The notes below the pieces were generated by a model. That model was not told the origin of the DNA. It saw only the letters and a list, made by a program, of their open reading frames with translations, and ran no database searches. This document shows, piece after piece, positions 53,807 to 64,000 of a DNA stretch of 64,000 nucleotides; the first letter of the stretch is position 1; each line of letters starts with the position of its first letter. The position numbers and the translations under genes are program-made. The stretch comes from Cyrtodaria siliqua. Its lineage: Eukaryota; Mollusca; Bivalvia; Adapedonta; Hiatellidae. The stretch is taken from assembly GCA_037043455.1 (NCBI GenBank), contig JAWPHD010005116.1, forward strand, positions 1 through 64,000. The letters are read 5' to 3'.

Positions 53807-55060
53807 ATTGTAAAATATTGCGGAAAGAACTCAGGAATCAATCTGTTTTGGTCTATCAAAAACTCTGGAGAAGTTATGGACAAACTACGGTGTAAGCATG
53901 TTCATGCATCTTCTCTAACCACCTACGCTTTTCTACTTTGTATACTACACTACTACATAATCTTATCAAAGGAAAATTGCTTCAGCTTATTCAGAAGACA
54001 TTTGCTAGAGAAGGTACAACTTTTCTAGCTTGTTAATAATGGCTTTCTTTACTAACGCCCCCATTGATAAGTATAATTTGTGGACTTGTACTGATGTTTG
54101 TAGAGCCTTATCTTTTCTTCTGGATAACATCTTTATAAGATACGGTAAAACTATTTACCGCCAGGTTGTTGGTATTCCTGTGGGTACTAACTGTGCGCCA
54201 CTTGTTGCAGATTTGTTTTTGTACTGCTACGAAAGAGATTTTATGTTGAGTTTGTCACCTGCTAGCCAGGGTGAGATTATTGATGCCTTTAATAATACTT
54301 CTCGGTATCTTGATGACATACTCAATATTGATAATCCGTTTTTTTGCTCATATGGTTACTGACATTTATCCACCAGAGCTCATGTTGAATAAAGCCAACA
54401 GTTCGGATACAGTAGCAGCATTTCTCGATCTTCATCTCTCGATTTCAAATGATTGTATTCATACTAAAATCTATGATAAGAGAGATGATTTCATTTTAAC
54501 ATCGTTAATTATCCACACCTGGATGGAGATGAACCTCGTGCTACCTCATACGGGGTATCTCCCAGCTCATTCGATTTGCTAGAGCGTGTAATGATGTTAT
54601 AGACTTCAATGATCTAAATCAAGTTATTACAAGTAAACATCTTCAGCATGGTTTTCGTTATCACAAACTACGTAGATCTTTCTCTAAATTCTACCGCCGC
54701 AACGAGGGCCTGCTGGAAAAGTACAACACCAACCATAAAACACTTCTGAGACTAGGCATATCACAACCCTCATTTTATGGAGATGTGGTCTATAAACTTC
54801 GAAAGTTAAAGGGGTCTGACGGGTTTCCTGACCGCTTTACAAATGTAATCAGGAAGTTCATCAGAAAAGGACATAACCCTTTGGTTTTACAGCGCACTGC
54901 ATGATTACCTCTACAGTCAGTCATTACGCTTCACTTTTCGCTTGTGACTGGACTACCTCTTGGGACTCTATGATTGCTCCTACTGAAACCCCAACTAAGG
55001 GAGGTGGTTGCATGAGCTTTCGTCCCTCGTGTCGTACCCTAGATTGGTTTTCGCTTTAGC
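53807..55060 (+). pseudogene. PLE reverse transcriptase, second family, decayed
   Basis: Pieces: GINLFWSIKNSGEVMDKLR near 53840; a frameshifted finger region; DVCRALSFLLDNIFIRYGKT, VGIPVGTNCAPLVADLFLY, SRYLDDILNIDNPFF with the catalytic YxDD (54030-54362); YPPELMLNKANSSDTVAAFL, LHLSISND, KIYDKRDDF (to 54582); then KLRKLKGSDGF and FIRKGHNPLVLQRTA near 54790-54900. The protein is ~60-70 percent like the first family by eye. The end of the frame differs (SMIAPTETPTKGG onward). Multiple frameshifts make it inactive. Confidence 0.8.
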
Positions 55061-55460
55061 TGCAACTACTATGGTTGTTCAGTACGATTCTGGATACATC
55101 CTGAGATGCTTATTATTTCGTATGTGGTTCTTTAGTTAGTTTCTCTGGATGTGGACTTTATTGTTAGAGAATTCCTTTTGATGGGATGTAGTTTTGTTTA
55201 CACTGTCTTGTCTACTTGGGCGCTGAAGACAGGATAATAGCGAGGATTGTGCTCATATAAAATCGATTCAAGCTAACCAGTAGGCATTATTGCCTACTTA
55301 CCGTTCCAAGTCGGTAACCCTGTCTTCACCACCCTTTCTTTTGTTTTTTGTCTCTTTCATTGTATTATCAAGTCCCTGGTAGCAGTGCAGTGCGGACCTA
55401 CGATGACATTGCGTTCGGATGCTGTGGTTTCTATAGGACCCTATATCTCATTTTTTCAGC
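53807..55460 (+). mobile_element. second-family PLE, 5'-truncated
   Basis: RT-coding remnant to ~55060 followed by a ~400-bp tail that differs from the first family except for a short 'ccttattgcctac..ccgttcc' core. The same tail occurs alone at 30205-30420. A distinct, older-looking PLE lineage. Confidence 0.8.
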
Positions 55461-55790
55461 GGCAGCCATTGCCAGGTAAAACCAAGCGTAAACATCCGAG
55501 ATACACCAATCGCAGTATTTCCGTTGGACTAAAGCATTGACGAACACAGAACGAAAACAATATCGTCATCATCACGGCACAAGAGATCGAGATCGTTTTT
55601 TTTTTTTTTTCCTTTTAATCCTTTTCATTTAAGAAACCAGGAAAAACGTTAGGGTCGGGACAAAATGTAGGGTCGGTCGGGAATCTGAAACACGACTGTC
55701 TTTTTTCTTGGCCTTAGAAGCTAGAAACTGTATAGATAAGGGAACTTTATTTCACAGTATAACACATATCAGATCGCGGAATTGATATTA
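55461..55790. other. no gene recognised
   Basis: Spacer with a T homopolymer near 55596-55610. Confidence 0.4.
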
Positions 55791-55796
55791 TAATTT

Positions 55797-56015
55797 ATGC
55801 TGGTTAGATTAAATATAGGCTTAAAGACAAAATATCTATGTAATATTATAGTGTTAGAGAAATTAAAAAAATCCCCAAAACAATATAGTAAAGTTGTTCA
55901 AGTTGTTATTGTAGATGAAAAAGACCCACATGCCCAACTTTGGCAAACAAAAATATTAGTTTCAAAACGTCTTAAAACTCAATTAGTACGAACAAACGGT
56001 TTAAGAATAACTTGA
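55797..56015 (+). pseudogene. small Polinton-associated ORF
   Basis: 72 residues from ATG (55798), MLVRLNIGLKTKYLC, a Lys-rich middle, VVQVVIVDEKDPHAQLWQTK, VSKRLKTQLVRTNGLRIT, stop. It lies just upstream of the polymerase in the same direction, with ~110 bp between them. No known domain. Confidence 0.35.
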
Positions 56016-56696
56016 TTCGAAAATTACTTTTTTAAAAACATCGTCTGGAGATAAAGACAGAGGCATTATAGTTTCATACAAAATACCTTATTTTACTTTC
56101 AAAGACTTATTAATTACAAACATCAATGAAATTAAATAAAGCAGCGGATGAAATTTTAAATATTATTGGAAATTGGCTTCAACTGGGGGGTGGTTGGGAA
56201 ATCGAATCTATCGATGCACATTATGTAAATCTGGTAAAGTATAAGCCGTTACAAGGTAGGTAGTTCCTGTTTAAAATTACCAAAAGAACTTTGTAATTCT
56301 AGAAAAGGTTTGATTAACACAAAAAATAGAAAAAAATGAGTGCTTCAGATGGTGTGACTTAGCTTATAAATTTCTTGTTAAAACACATCCTGAGAAAGTA
56401 TCAAATTATAAAAAGCATATTGGAGATCTAAATTACACAGGAATTACATTTCCTATACTGCAAAACAGATTTCAAATATAGAATATCAAAATAATATACG
56501 TTTTAATATATTTGGGTTTAAAAATAAGCAAGTATATCCTTCGGACATATACAAAGATAAAGGAGAAAATTCTTGTGACATGCGTTTTATTAGTGAGAGA
56601 GAAAAAAATCATAATGTATGGATAAAGGATTTTAACAGATTAATGTTTAATCAAACACAGTATGAACATAAAAAATGGTTTTGCAAAACATGCTTG

Positions 56697-57010
56697 TGTT
56701 TACTTATATTGACTATTAATGCTTCCTTGTTGGTTAGGGAATAGTTCATGGAGGGGATTTCTTTATTTACACTGTCCCGTTTAACTGGAATGACAGTAGG
56801 GTAAGTATGGGGCTTGGTGCACCCTAGAACCTTTTTGCCACTGACCGTTCCAAGGTGGTAGCCCTTCTGTCAACCTTTTTTGTGTTTGTGATTCATATGC
56901 CTTTAGTATTTCTATTGCCATTCTTGTTTGTCTTTTTGCGTCTTTTTGGGTTTACTGTTTTCCGTGAAAGCTACATTTCCTGTTCGACTTTTATGCTTAC
57001 TTTTACGGTG
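56697..57010 (+). mobile_element. PLE 3' tail inside the polymerase zinc finger
   Basis: 'tttacttatattgactatta', 'catggaggggatttctttat', 'aatgacagtagggtaag', 'actgaccgttccaaggtggt' and 'cctgttcgacttttatgc'. The word GTGT stands at both edges (before 56701 and after 57008), a possible 4-bp target duplication. Confidence 0.8.
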
Positions 57011-58284
57011 TATCCCAACAGAAAAAAGTTTTAAAACAACATGAACGTGATTGCCTTTCACTTAACGGTAAACAAGCACTAAACATGCCAGAAAAAAATG
57101 AGAATGTTCAGTTTAAAAACTATGATAGACAATTAATGGTGCCCTTTATTATATATGCTGACTTTGAAGCAATAACTGACGACATTTCTTTAGCTCTTGG
57201 TAATCCTAAATTATTATACACAGAAGCATATCAAAAGCTTACTGATAGTGGTTACGGGTATAAAGTCGTTTATTGTTATGATGGTACATATTCTAAACCA
57301 GTTGTGATGTTTATAAGTTTATAGAAACATGGTAGTAGAAGAAAAATATTATAGGAAAACTATGTTGCAACATTTAAAAAAAAGATTTAACAATGACAGA
57401 ATCACAAGAAAAAGAATTTAGGATATCTAAAAAAAATGTCATATTTGTAATAAGAATTATGTGAACGGAGACAAGATGGTTAGAGAACATTGTCACATAA
57501 GTGGAACGTTTAGAGGAAGTGCTCATGAATCGTCTAATCTTAATTTCAGATTGACTAGAAAAATACCTGTTGTATTTCATAACTTAGGAGGTAATGATTC
57601 GCGTTTTATAATGCATCACATTGGAAAGTTTAAAAAGAAATATATGTTATACCAAATAACATGGTAAAGTATATGGCTTTTATGTTAGGAAAATATTTGG
57701 TCTTTATTTATAGTTTTCAATTTATGTCTCAATCACTTGATAATTTAGTAAAAACATCCCATCATGTACATATCTGTCACAAGCGTATCCTGGCGAAAAG
57801 TTAGAGTTAGTAAAAAGAAAAGTTTTTTATCCTTATGATTACATGTATAGTTTTAAACTCTTTAAAGAAACTAAATTACCGGACAAAGATAGCTTTTATT
57901 CTAAGTTAAATGATGAACATATTTCAGATGTAGATTATGATCATGCTAAACAAATATGTAAAGCATTTAATATTAAAGCATAGGAGAATATCATGACCTA
58001 AATATTAAAACTGATGTTCTGTTACTTGCAGACGTTTTTGAAAACTTTAGAAAGATGTGTTTTGAGTATTACAAATTAAAGCCTTGCCACTGCTTTAGTA
58101 GACCCATATTAGCTTGGGATGCATGATGCATATCTTAGGATGACTGGAGTTCAGCTTGATTTAATAACCGATATTAATCAAATCTTTTCATAGAAAAAGG
58201 ACTAAGACATGTAAGAGGTGGAATTAGTTATACTTCAAATAGATGTTCAAAGGCTAACAATAAATATTTGAAAAATTATGACGG

Positions 58285-59105
58285 TGGAAAAAAAAGATTG
58301 AACAAGAAAAGTCACAGTTACGTGACAAATGCCCCAACAGTGTCCTTGTTCCAGAAAATGTGGTCTTCAAGTTGAAGGTGTGATTTGGACAAAGTGAATT
58401 GAGGGAAATGAAAGTGGAACATTCCTTAACTGACTGACAAAGGAGTTGAGTAGAGTGTAATAGTTTCAGGTCTAGTTTGAAGAGAACAAGAAGAAAGGGC
58501 GCGTTTAGGTAGAAAGGAAAACCAAGACTGAACTTCAATGTATGAAAAAGAGTATGATAATGGACCTTTGGAAACGGCCGAGCACGACACATACGAAATA
58601 TTGCAGTCTCGGTTTGATTGAAACTGTTCATGAGCGGTAGTGAAATATGCTAGCTACCGTTCACGCCCTCTAGCCCCGGGTTGAGCAGAACTCAATATTC
58701 ATAAAAATCAACAGTACAGATTTTTAACCATCCCGGAGATGGCAAGTATATGGCGGGAGATATAGCAATATTTGTATCTTTATTTCACCCCCTATATCCA
58801 GCGGCGTATGGTCCCAGGATCTAATAAAATTGTATGCCCCGAAGAACGAAATTTCGTCCGGACACGAAAGTGGGTACCAGTTTTTGACCTATGAAATGCA
58901 AGTGTGACCTTGACCTTTGAGGTACGGACATGGGTTATGCGCGCGACACATCGTCTTGTTATCAGGTTATGGTGATCACTTGTACCAAGTTAATTAAAAA
59001 TCCATGCAGGGTTATGAAGGAACAGTCCGGACACGAACTGCGGACTGACGGACGGATGGTGCTATTACTATACCGAAAGGGTTTCGGTTTCGGGGGCATA
59101 AAAAG
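58285..59105. mobile_element. 0.8-kb repeat insertion in the DNA polymerase
   Basis: Separates ISYTSNRCSKANNKYLKNYD from ECNLNYPENLHDSHIDYP. It contains the inverted dispersed palindromic repeat at 58555-58705 and a second repeat at 58770-59100 with 'tgaccttgacctttgaggta' and a 'ctgacggacggatgg' stretch. The latter type of sequence is common in bivalve genomes (from memory). Confidence 0.65.
58555..58705 (-). repeat. dispersed palindromic repeat, copy 3
   Basis: Reverse complement of 33875-34025, including 'ggacctttggaaacggccg', the palindrome around 'gagcggtagtgaaat' / 'ctagctaccgttc', and 'ccgggttgagcagaactcaa'. Confidence 0.8.
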
Positions 59106-60210
59106 GAAAACCAAACTATATTGCTGAGTGTAATCTTAATTATCCTGAAAACCTGCATGACTCGCACATTGACTACCCTCTTTCTCCTGAGAAATTAAAT
59201 ATAAAAGATGAGTGGTTGTCAGATTATTGTAAGACTTTAAAGGAAACCTTAATTTAGGATCTAGTAAAGTTAACAAACTTGTCACAACACTAAAGTATAA
59301 AACGAAATATGTTTTGCATTACAGAAACTTGAAAATGTATGAAAAATTGGGATTAAAGGTAACACAAATACATAGAATTCTACAGTTTGATGTATCAGAG
59401 TTGCTAAAAGTATACATATACTTTAACACTGCTAAAAGAACTGTCGGTAAAAATGCTTTTGAAAAATATTTCTTTAAACTAATGAACAATTCAGTTTTTG
59501 GAAAGACTATGGAAAATTTGAGAAAGAGAGTTAACGTTAAACTGGAGATGGTTCCTTTAAAATATGCAGCAGGGCTTCATTTATTTCTTGTAAAATATTA
59601 AATGAAAGAAAAATATTTTAAATCGTCCTGGTTTTGTCATGTTTGTTGATATGTGTATTTTAGACTTGTCAAAATAATTGATGTATGATTTCCGTTACAA
59701 CTACATTACAAATAATTTTGGTAAGAAATTTACATTTTTGTTTACTAATGCTGATTCTTTGTGCTATGAAATTAAAACAAAAGATGTGTATGCAGATCTT
59801 TATAAGGATAACGATTTTTTGATAATAGTGAGTATGATCCGAAGAATAGATTTCATTTCAACGACAATAAAAAGGTTACTGGTAAAATAAAAGATGAAAC
59901 TTGTGGAATACCCTTTGTTGAATTTGTTGGACTACGAAGTAAACTATATTCATACATATTAGATAATGAGATTGGTACAAAGACATGTAAGGGTATTAAA
60001 AAGGATGTTGTTAAAAAATATGTAACGCCCAATAACTATAAGAAAGTTTTACTTACAGCAACAGAAAATTATAACAAAATGAAAGTTATAGATCAAAACA
60101 ACATGAACTAAACAGTTATGTAATAAACAAGACAATTCAGCTTATGATGATAAGAGGTAAATATTAGATAATGGGCAAGATACACCAAGTAAATTCCGTG
60201 ATAGAATATG

Positions 60211-61130
60211 ATATGTATAGTGATGATGACGACAAATGTCCGGTTACGTCTGACTTCGTTTACTGATTTCAAATGTTTTGATTATTAGTTATTTACAAAA
60301 GGTGACGGTGGATTAAAATATTATTTTTATCGAATTGATAAACCAGATTGGTGAATAGTATAGATAATATCGGTATAAGGGGAGTTTTCCCGAGCGGTGT
60401 TTAAAACAATTAATTTACAATGTGTTAAAGTCTTCCAACGGCAAGCATATCATCGTTAATTAAACTGACTGTAAGATGTTTTTATCAGGGTTTTTTAACG
60501 ATGGTGTGCTTGGGTTGAGGGCCGTGGTTTTCACATTTTAAATGCGTAGATGTTGAGGCCCCGCGTTGGGAAATTGTCTTGGTACCGCTACTATCTATAC
60601 TACTTATCACAACATTGATTTTTAAATATATTGACCGCTATTTATCGAAGCCGTATATTGGAAAATACATGTCTGAAACGTCACGTAATACAGTCGGAAA
60701 CATAATATCGACCGAAGCCTCAGGTTGACCGTTTTTAACTTTCACCTACAGTGGAAAGCAATATTTATATAATATACATTTAGTTGCCGCTGACTGTCTT
60801 TGAGTAACATTTAATGGCGGTGATATGAGTTATGTCTTGTTTTTATAGGTATTATTATACAATATCCTCAAATTAATGGATTTTTTGACGACTAGACAGC
60901 TTTAGGGCAATAATAATGAGATTTCTTAAAGTCTGTCAGAATGTTTTTTTCTTTTATTCATGATGTACTTCGGAAAGTGTTTGCGTTATAACGAATAGGA
61001 TCGTGTTACGACTTAAAATGACTTTCTTTCAAAATCCATGCGTAAGCAATGTCAGAAAATAAAGCACACCATCGGGCATTGCTATTTTAAGCTTTAGTAA
61101 AGGCATTTACATTGTATAAAACGTCAAGGT
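60211..61130. other. no gene recognised
   Basis: Beyond the polymerase end. No terminal inverted repeat matching the region before 42375 could be seen. Confidence 0.4.
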
Positions 61131-61199
61131 TTACTGTGTTTTGTAAATCCAATATAGTATGGGATCTTGTTTAACAAACAATAGTTGAATGACATTGAA

Positions 61200-62365
61200 G
61201 CTTTACTGGTAGATGTTTATAGCTATATCAGCCTTGGAAACTTCTGAGGCTTTATGGATATAGGACCAGCACTATATGTAAACAAAGATGGCTGCTGGCG
61301 GCCATGTTTGATATAAAATCAGGTCAGTCATATTAGTAAAGGTTCCACATCAATACCTCTTATGGTTTTTGAGTTAGTATTGGCCACATAGATTTAAAAT
61401 ATATTTATAGCTATGGCTGCCATCTTCAATTACCGGCCGATCTGGATTTTGCTTAGGACCAACTAGACATCAGGAGCAACTTTCCTGTAAAGTTTCATGC
61501 ACATCTATCAAGTAAATTCAGAGGAGTAATAGCCATACGTTATTCCAGTATATTTATATGTAAACAAAGATGGCCTCAGCTGGCCATGTTAGTTATTGAA
61601 TTGAAATGCATTTTGTTTAGGACTACCTGCTAGTAATATTAATAAGGTTCCAAATCAATACCACTTATGGTTTTTAAACGTGGTCTCCACAAACTTGTAT
61701 TTTTAAAATCTAGTTTTAGCTGCGGCAGCCATCTGAAACTTTTGGGAAACCTGACATTTTACGTAGTACCAGCTAGACATCAAGAACAACATTACTGTAA
61801 AGTTTCATGACAAATTATTAAGTAGTTCCTGAGGAGTAGTCGCCGCAGGTATTTCCTATATAACTCTATGTAATCAAAGACGGCCGCTGGCAGCCATGTT
61901 TATCATCGAATTGAAATCAATTTAGGTTAAGTCCAACTACATGTCATGCCAGTCATTTTAATGAAGTTTCAAATCAATACCACTTATGTTTTTTTGAAAA
62001 GTAGACGTCACAAACTTATATTTTAAAATATATTTTAAAATCTATTTTAGCCGTGGCAGTCTTCTTGTCTTTCCGGTCGAACTGAATTTATACTAGGATC
62101 AATTAGACATCACGAGCCACATAATACATCATTTTGGCATGCTAATCATTTCAGAAAAATCTCATATCAATATCGCTTATAGTTTTCAAGAAGTACTCAC
62201 TACAAACTTGTTTTTTGTAGCTTTTGGTGACATCTTGTTTGCTAGGATCAACTAGACATCATGGGCAACATTTCTGTAAAGTTTCATTAAACTCCATTCA
62301 GTATTGTCAGAGGAGTAGTCGCTACAAAGAAAAGTTTATGGGCGGACGGACGGACGAACCGACAG
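61200..62365 (+). repeat. ~300-bp tandem repeat, 3-4 diverged units
   Basis: Units begin 'atgtaaacaaagatggc' or a variant at about 61278, 61558 and 61869. Each contains 'gctgc.gccatgtt', 'tcaataccacttatggtttt', 'actagacatca' and 'taaagtttcatg' in the same order, ~290-310 bp apart. The last unit ends in 'gggcggacggacggacgaac'. Diverged tandem array. Confidence 0.85.
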
Positions 62366-62590
62366 ACGGACTACGGACAAAGCTTCACGGCATAAGCACA
62401 GCTGATCTTTAATATGTAGAGCTAAAACAATGCTGCAGTAGGCAGCTAAAAGCCATTTCATTTGTTCATACACATATGTTATCAACTGTTTACTTAAATG
62501 GACATGTTCGTGAACAATTTCTTTGAATCGAAAACAATTGGAACGTGGATTACTTTAATGCATGTGTATGTGTTTTACTATATAATATTC

Positions 62591-62640
62591 TTGTTGTTTT
62601 TGTTGTTGTTGTTGTTGTTGTTGTTGCTGTTGTTGTCGTC
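62591..62640 (+). repeat. (TTG)n microsatellite
   Basis: About 15 TTG units with a single GCT interruption and a TTGTCG end. Confidence 0.95.
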
Positions 62641-62717
62641 GATCATGATTTATTTCCGCATTTTATGGTGTAAAAATTATAAAAATGGTTAAATTAAAAT
62701 CTTCTATATAATTATAT

Positions 62718-63497
62718 AATGTAGCAATACGAAGACTAGGGGCGATATGTATATCAGACAAACAATGTAGCAATAAGTAGGCTATTTACGATCTGTATCT
62801 CAGACATACAATGTAGCACATAAGCAGACTATGGGCGGTCTGTATATCAGCCATGCAATGTAGCAATAACAAGACAATGGCCGATCTGTATATCAGACAA
62901 ACAATGTAGCAATGAGCAGACTATGGGCGATCTGTATATCAGACGAACAATGTAGCAATAAGAAGACAATGGTTGATCTGTATAACAGAGATATAATGTA
63001 GCAATAAGAAGCCTTTGTGAGATATGTATATCAGACATACAATGTAGCAATAAGAAGACAATTGGCGGCCTGTTTATCAGACATATAATGTAGCATAAGA
63101 ATACTATGGGCGATCTGTATATCAGACAAACAATGTAGCAATAAAAAGACTATGGGCGATCTGTATATCTGACATACAATGTAGCAATAAGAATACAATG
63201 GGCGATCTGTATATCAGACAAACAATGTAGCAATAATTAGGCTATTTACGATATGTATATCTGATATACAATGTAGCAATAAGAAAACTATGAGCGATCT
63301 GTATAACAGACATACAATGTAGCAACTATGGGAGATATGTATATCAGACATACAATTTAGCACTAAGACGAATATGGGCGATCTGTTTATCAGATATGCA
63401 ATGTAGCAATAAGAAGACTATGGGCGATCTGTATATCAGACATACAATGTAGCAATAAGACGACAACGGGCGATCTGTATATCAGACATACAATTTA
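62718..63497 (+). repeat. 46-bp tandem array, ~17 units
   Basis: The unit reads roughly 'acaatgtagcaataagaaga' + 'ctatgggcgatctgtatatc' + 'agacat', 46 bp, with point changes and occasional deletions between units. No spacer diversity and no long conserved palindrome. Confidence 0.95.
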
Positions 63498-64000
63498 CGA
63501 GGGGCGTTCTTTATATAATGCAACTATGGTCCTAAAATTTAATTATGGTCCATTGTTGTAGTTATTGATACGGATTATGTTAAAATGAACATTCCCCCAT
63601 TAATTTATCAAGTTTCAGATACTTCCATCCAATAAAAAATGTGTTTTAAGGGCATTTTTGTAAGACATGTAAATGATACTGAACACGCCAAAAACGGAAT
63701 GTTGTCAGTGCGACAAAATGTAGCTTAAATTTTATCATAAAAAAGCAAAGAGCCACTTCAGGCTTTAACATTTTTGGAGCGGTTTAACTAAAATTGTTGA
63801 TTTTATATTAAATCTTTAGAGTAGCCTTTCAATTCTTACCTATGTATTTAAAACCATTTTCCGTCATATCTTCAAACTGATTTTGACTATAATTTTTATT
63901 GGAATTTGATATTTTCATGACTTTTATATTTGCAAGAAAACGGCATTTCTTGCCTTGGACTATATCGATGTTTTGTATTGGAAACATCGTTTACGTAATG
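63494..64000 (+). mobile_element. possible mariner-like element, left end
   Basis: Directly after the 46-bp array comes 'ttacgaggggcgttctttat', which resembles the 'tacgagggg.rttc' terminal repeat of some mariner elements. The rest to the window edge is AT-rich with no clear transposase frame. The other end is outside the window. Confidence 0.35.

Larger units (their letters stand above)
42375..60210. mobile_element. decayed Polinton/Maverick, invaded by PLEs
   Basis: Two hallmark Polinton genes bracket the region: a packaging ATPase (minus, 42730-43359) and a family B DNA polymerase of the protein-primed type (plus, 56126-60210). Small anonymous ORFs between them have the composition expected of such elements. 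PLE sequences interrupt it at 43845-46825, 48072-48725, 50035-53030, 53807-55460 and 56697-57010, and other repeats at 58285-59105. Subtracting inserts leaves ~9 kb, less than the usual 15-20 kb. Integrase, capsid, penton and terminal inverted repeats were not found, so boundaries are gene-based minimums. Confidence 0.75.
56126..60210 (+). pseudogene. Polinton family B DNA polymerase, broken by insertions
   Basis: Replicates the element by protein priming. In order, across frames: an N-terminal region ending with a conserved stretch near 56330 (KGLINTKNRKNECFRWC), IKDFNRLMFNQTQYEHKKWF plus a zinc-finger C-x2-C (interrupted by a PLE tail at 56697-57010); ExoI YADFEAI (~57155); FHNLGGNDSRFIM (ExoII, ~57570); EYHDLNIKTDVLLLADVF (ExoIII, ~57985); LRHVRGGISYTSNRCSKANN; an 0.8-kb insertion (58285-59105) that removes polymerase motif [35 protein letters not shown] (motif B, ~59480); FTNADSLCYEIKT (motif C, ~59740), where the usual DTD reads NAD; FVEFVGLRSKLYSYIL; end near 60210. 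Dead copy, but the gene is clearly identified. Confidence 0.88.

Noticed and set aside
62498..62692. ORF with a poly-Leu stretch as a membrane protein
   Set aside because: The Leu run is just the TTG microsatellite.
62718..63497. Regular 46-bp array as a CRISPR
   Set aside because: Whole units repeat with no variable spacers; it is a simple tandem satellite in a eukaryotic genome.

Overview
This window looks like AT-rich, repeat-saturated nuclear DNA from a marine invertebrate. A bivalve or related mollusc is my best guess. The reasons are a spliced neuropeptide-type GPCR gene, Penelope-like elements (PLEs), a Polinton/Maverick, a Gypsy-type LTR element, LINEs, piggyBac and many foldback MITEs, all in one 64-kb stretch. 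Species is inferred, not shown. Only one host gene is clear: the last two coding exons of a rhodopsin-family receptor (2679-2804 and 5817-6304, plus strand). Almost everything else is mobile DNA in various stages of decay.

Layout. 1-2.6 kb: a PLE 3' tail, a 105-bp direct repeat pair and a 95-bp tandem repeat. 2.6-6.3 kb: GPCR exons whose intron is packed with foldback elements. 6.3-13.5 kb: MITEs, a GC-rich block and a piggyBac derivative with TTAA target duplications (11703-12395). 13.5-15 kb: a dead LINE on the minus strand. 15-21.7 kb: hairpins, PLE tails, a degraded PLE and two TIR elements. 21.9-28.1 kb: a Gypsy-type element on the minus strand with unequal LTRs, gag, a protease remnant and integrase but no reverse transcriptase, inserted into a PLE tail. 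28-34 kb: clustered PLE tails in both orientations, a TIR element rich in GATATCGG-type words, and one unexplained coding-like ORF. 34.5-39 kb: a truncated PLE and a truncated LINE inside DNA carrying a recurrent GTAACAAACCTTTCA-like motif.

42.4-60.2 kb is a broken Polinton/Maverick. It has a packaging ATPase, several small ORFs typical in size of such elements, and a protein-primed-type family B DNA polymerase. PLE-derived sequences have repeatedly interrupted it: a plus-strand near-complete copy, a minus-strand near-complete copy, a second PLE family and two tail-only copies. 61-63.5 kb holds a ~300-bp and a 46-bp tandem array, and the window ends in what may be a mariner-like terminus.

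The most interesting signal is in the PLE family. Two near-complete copies in opposite orientations share a single in-frame TGA at the same codon (44840-44842 and 52012-52014). In the better copy this TGA is the only interruption in about 735 codons. At the ORF's 3' end several copies carry a hairpin with the layout of a type-2 SECIS element: AUGA, ten base pairs, an A-rich internal loop, a small apical stem, then UGAU. Together these suggest a retroelement encoding a selenoprotein. From memory, selenocysteine-encoding PLEs (the Naiad group) have been reported in clams and spiders; whether this family belongs to that group or is independent is open.
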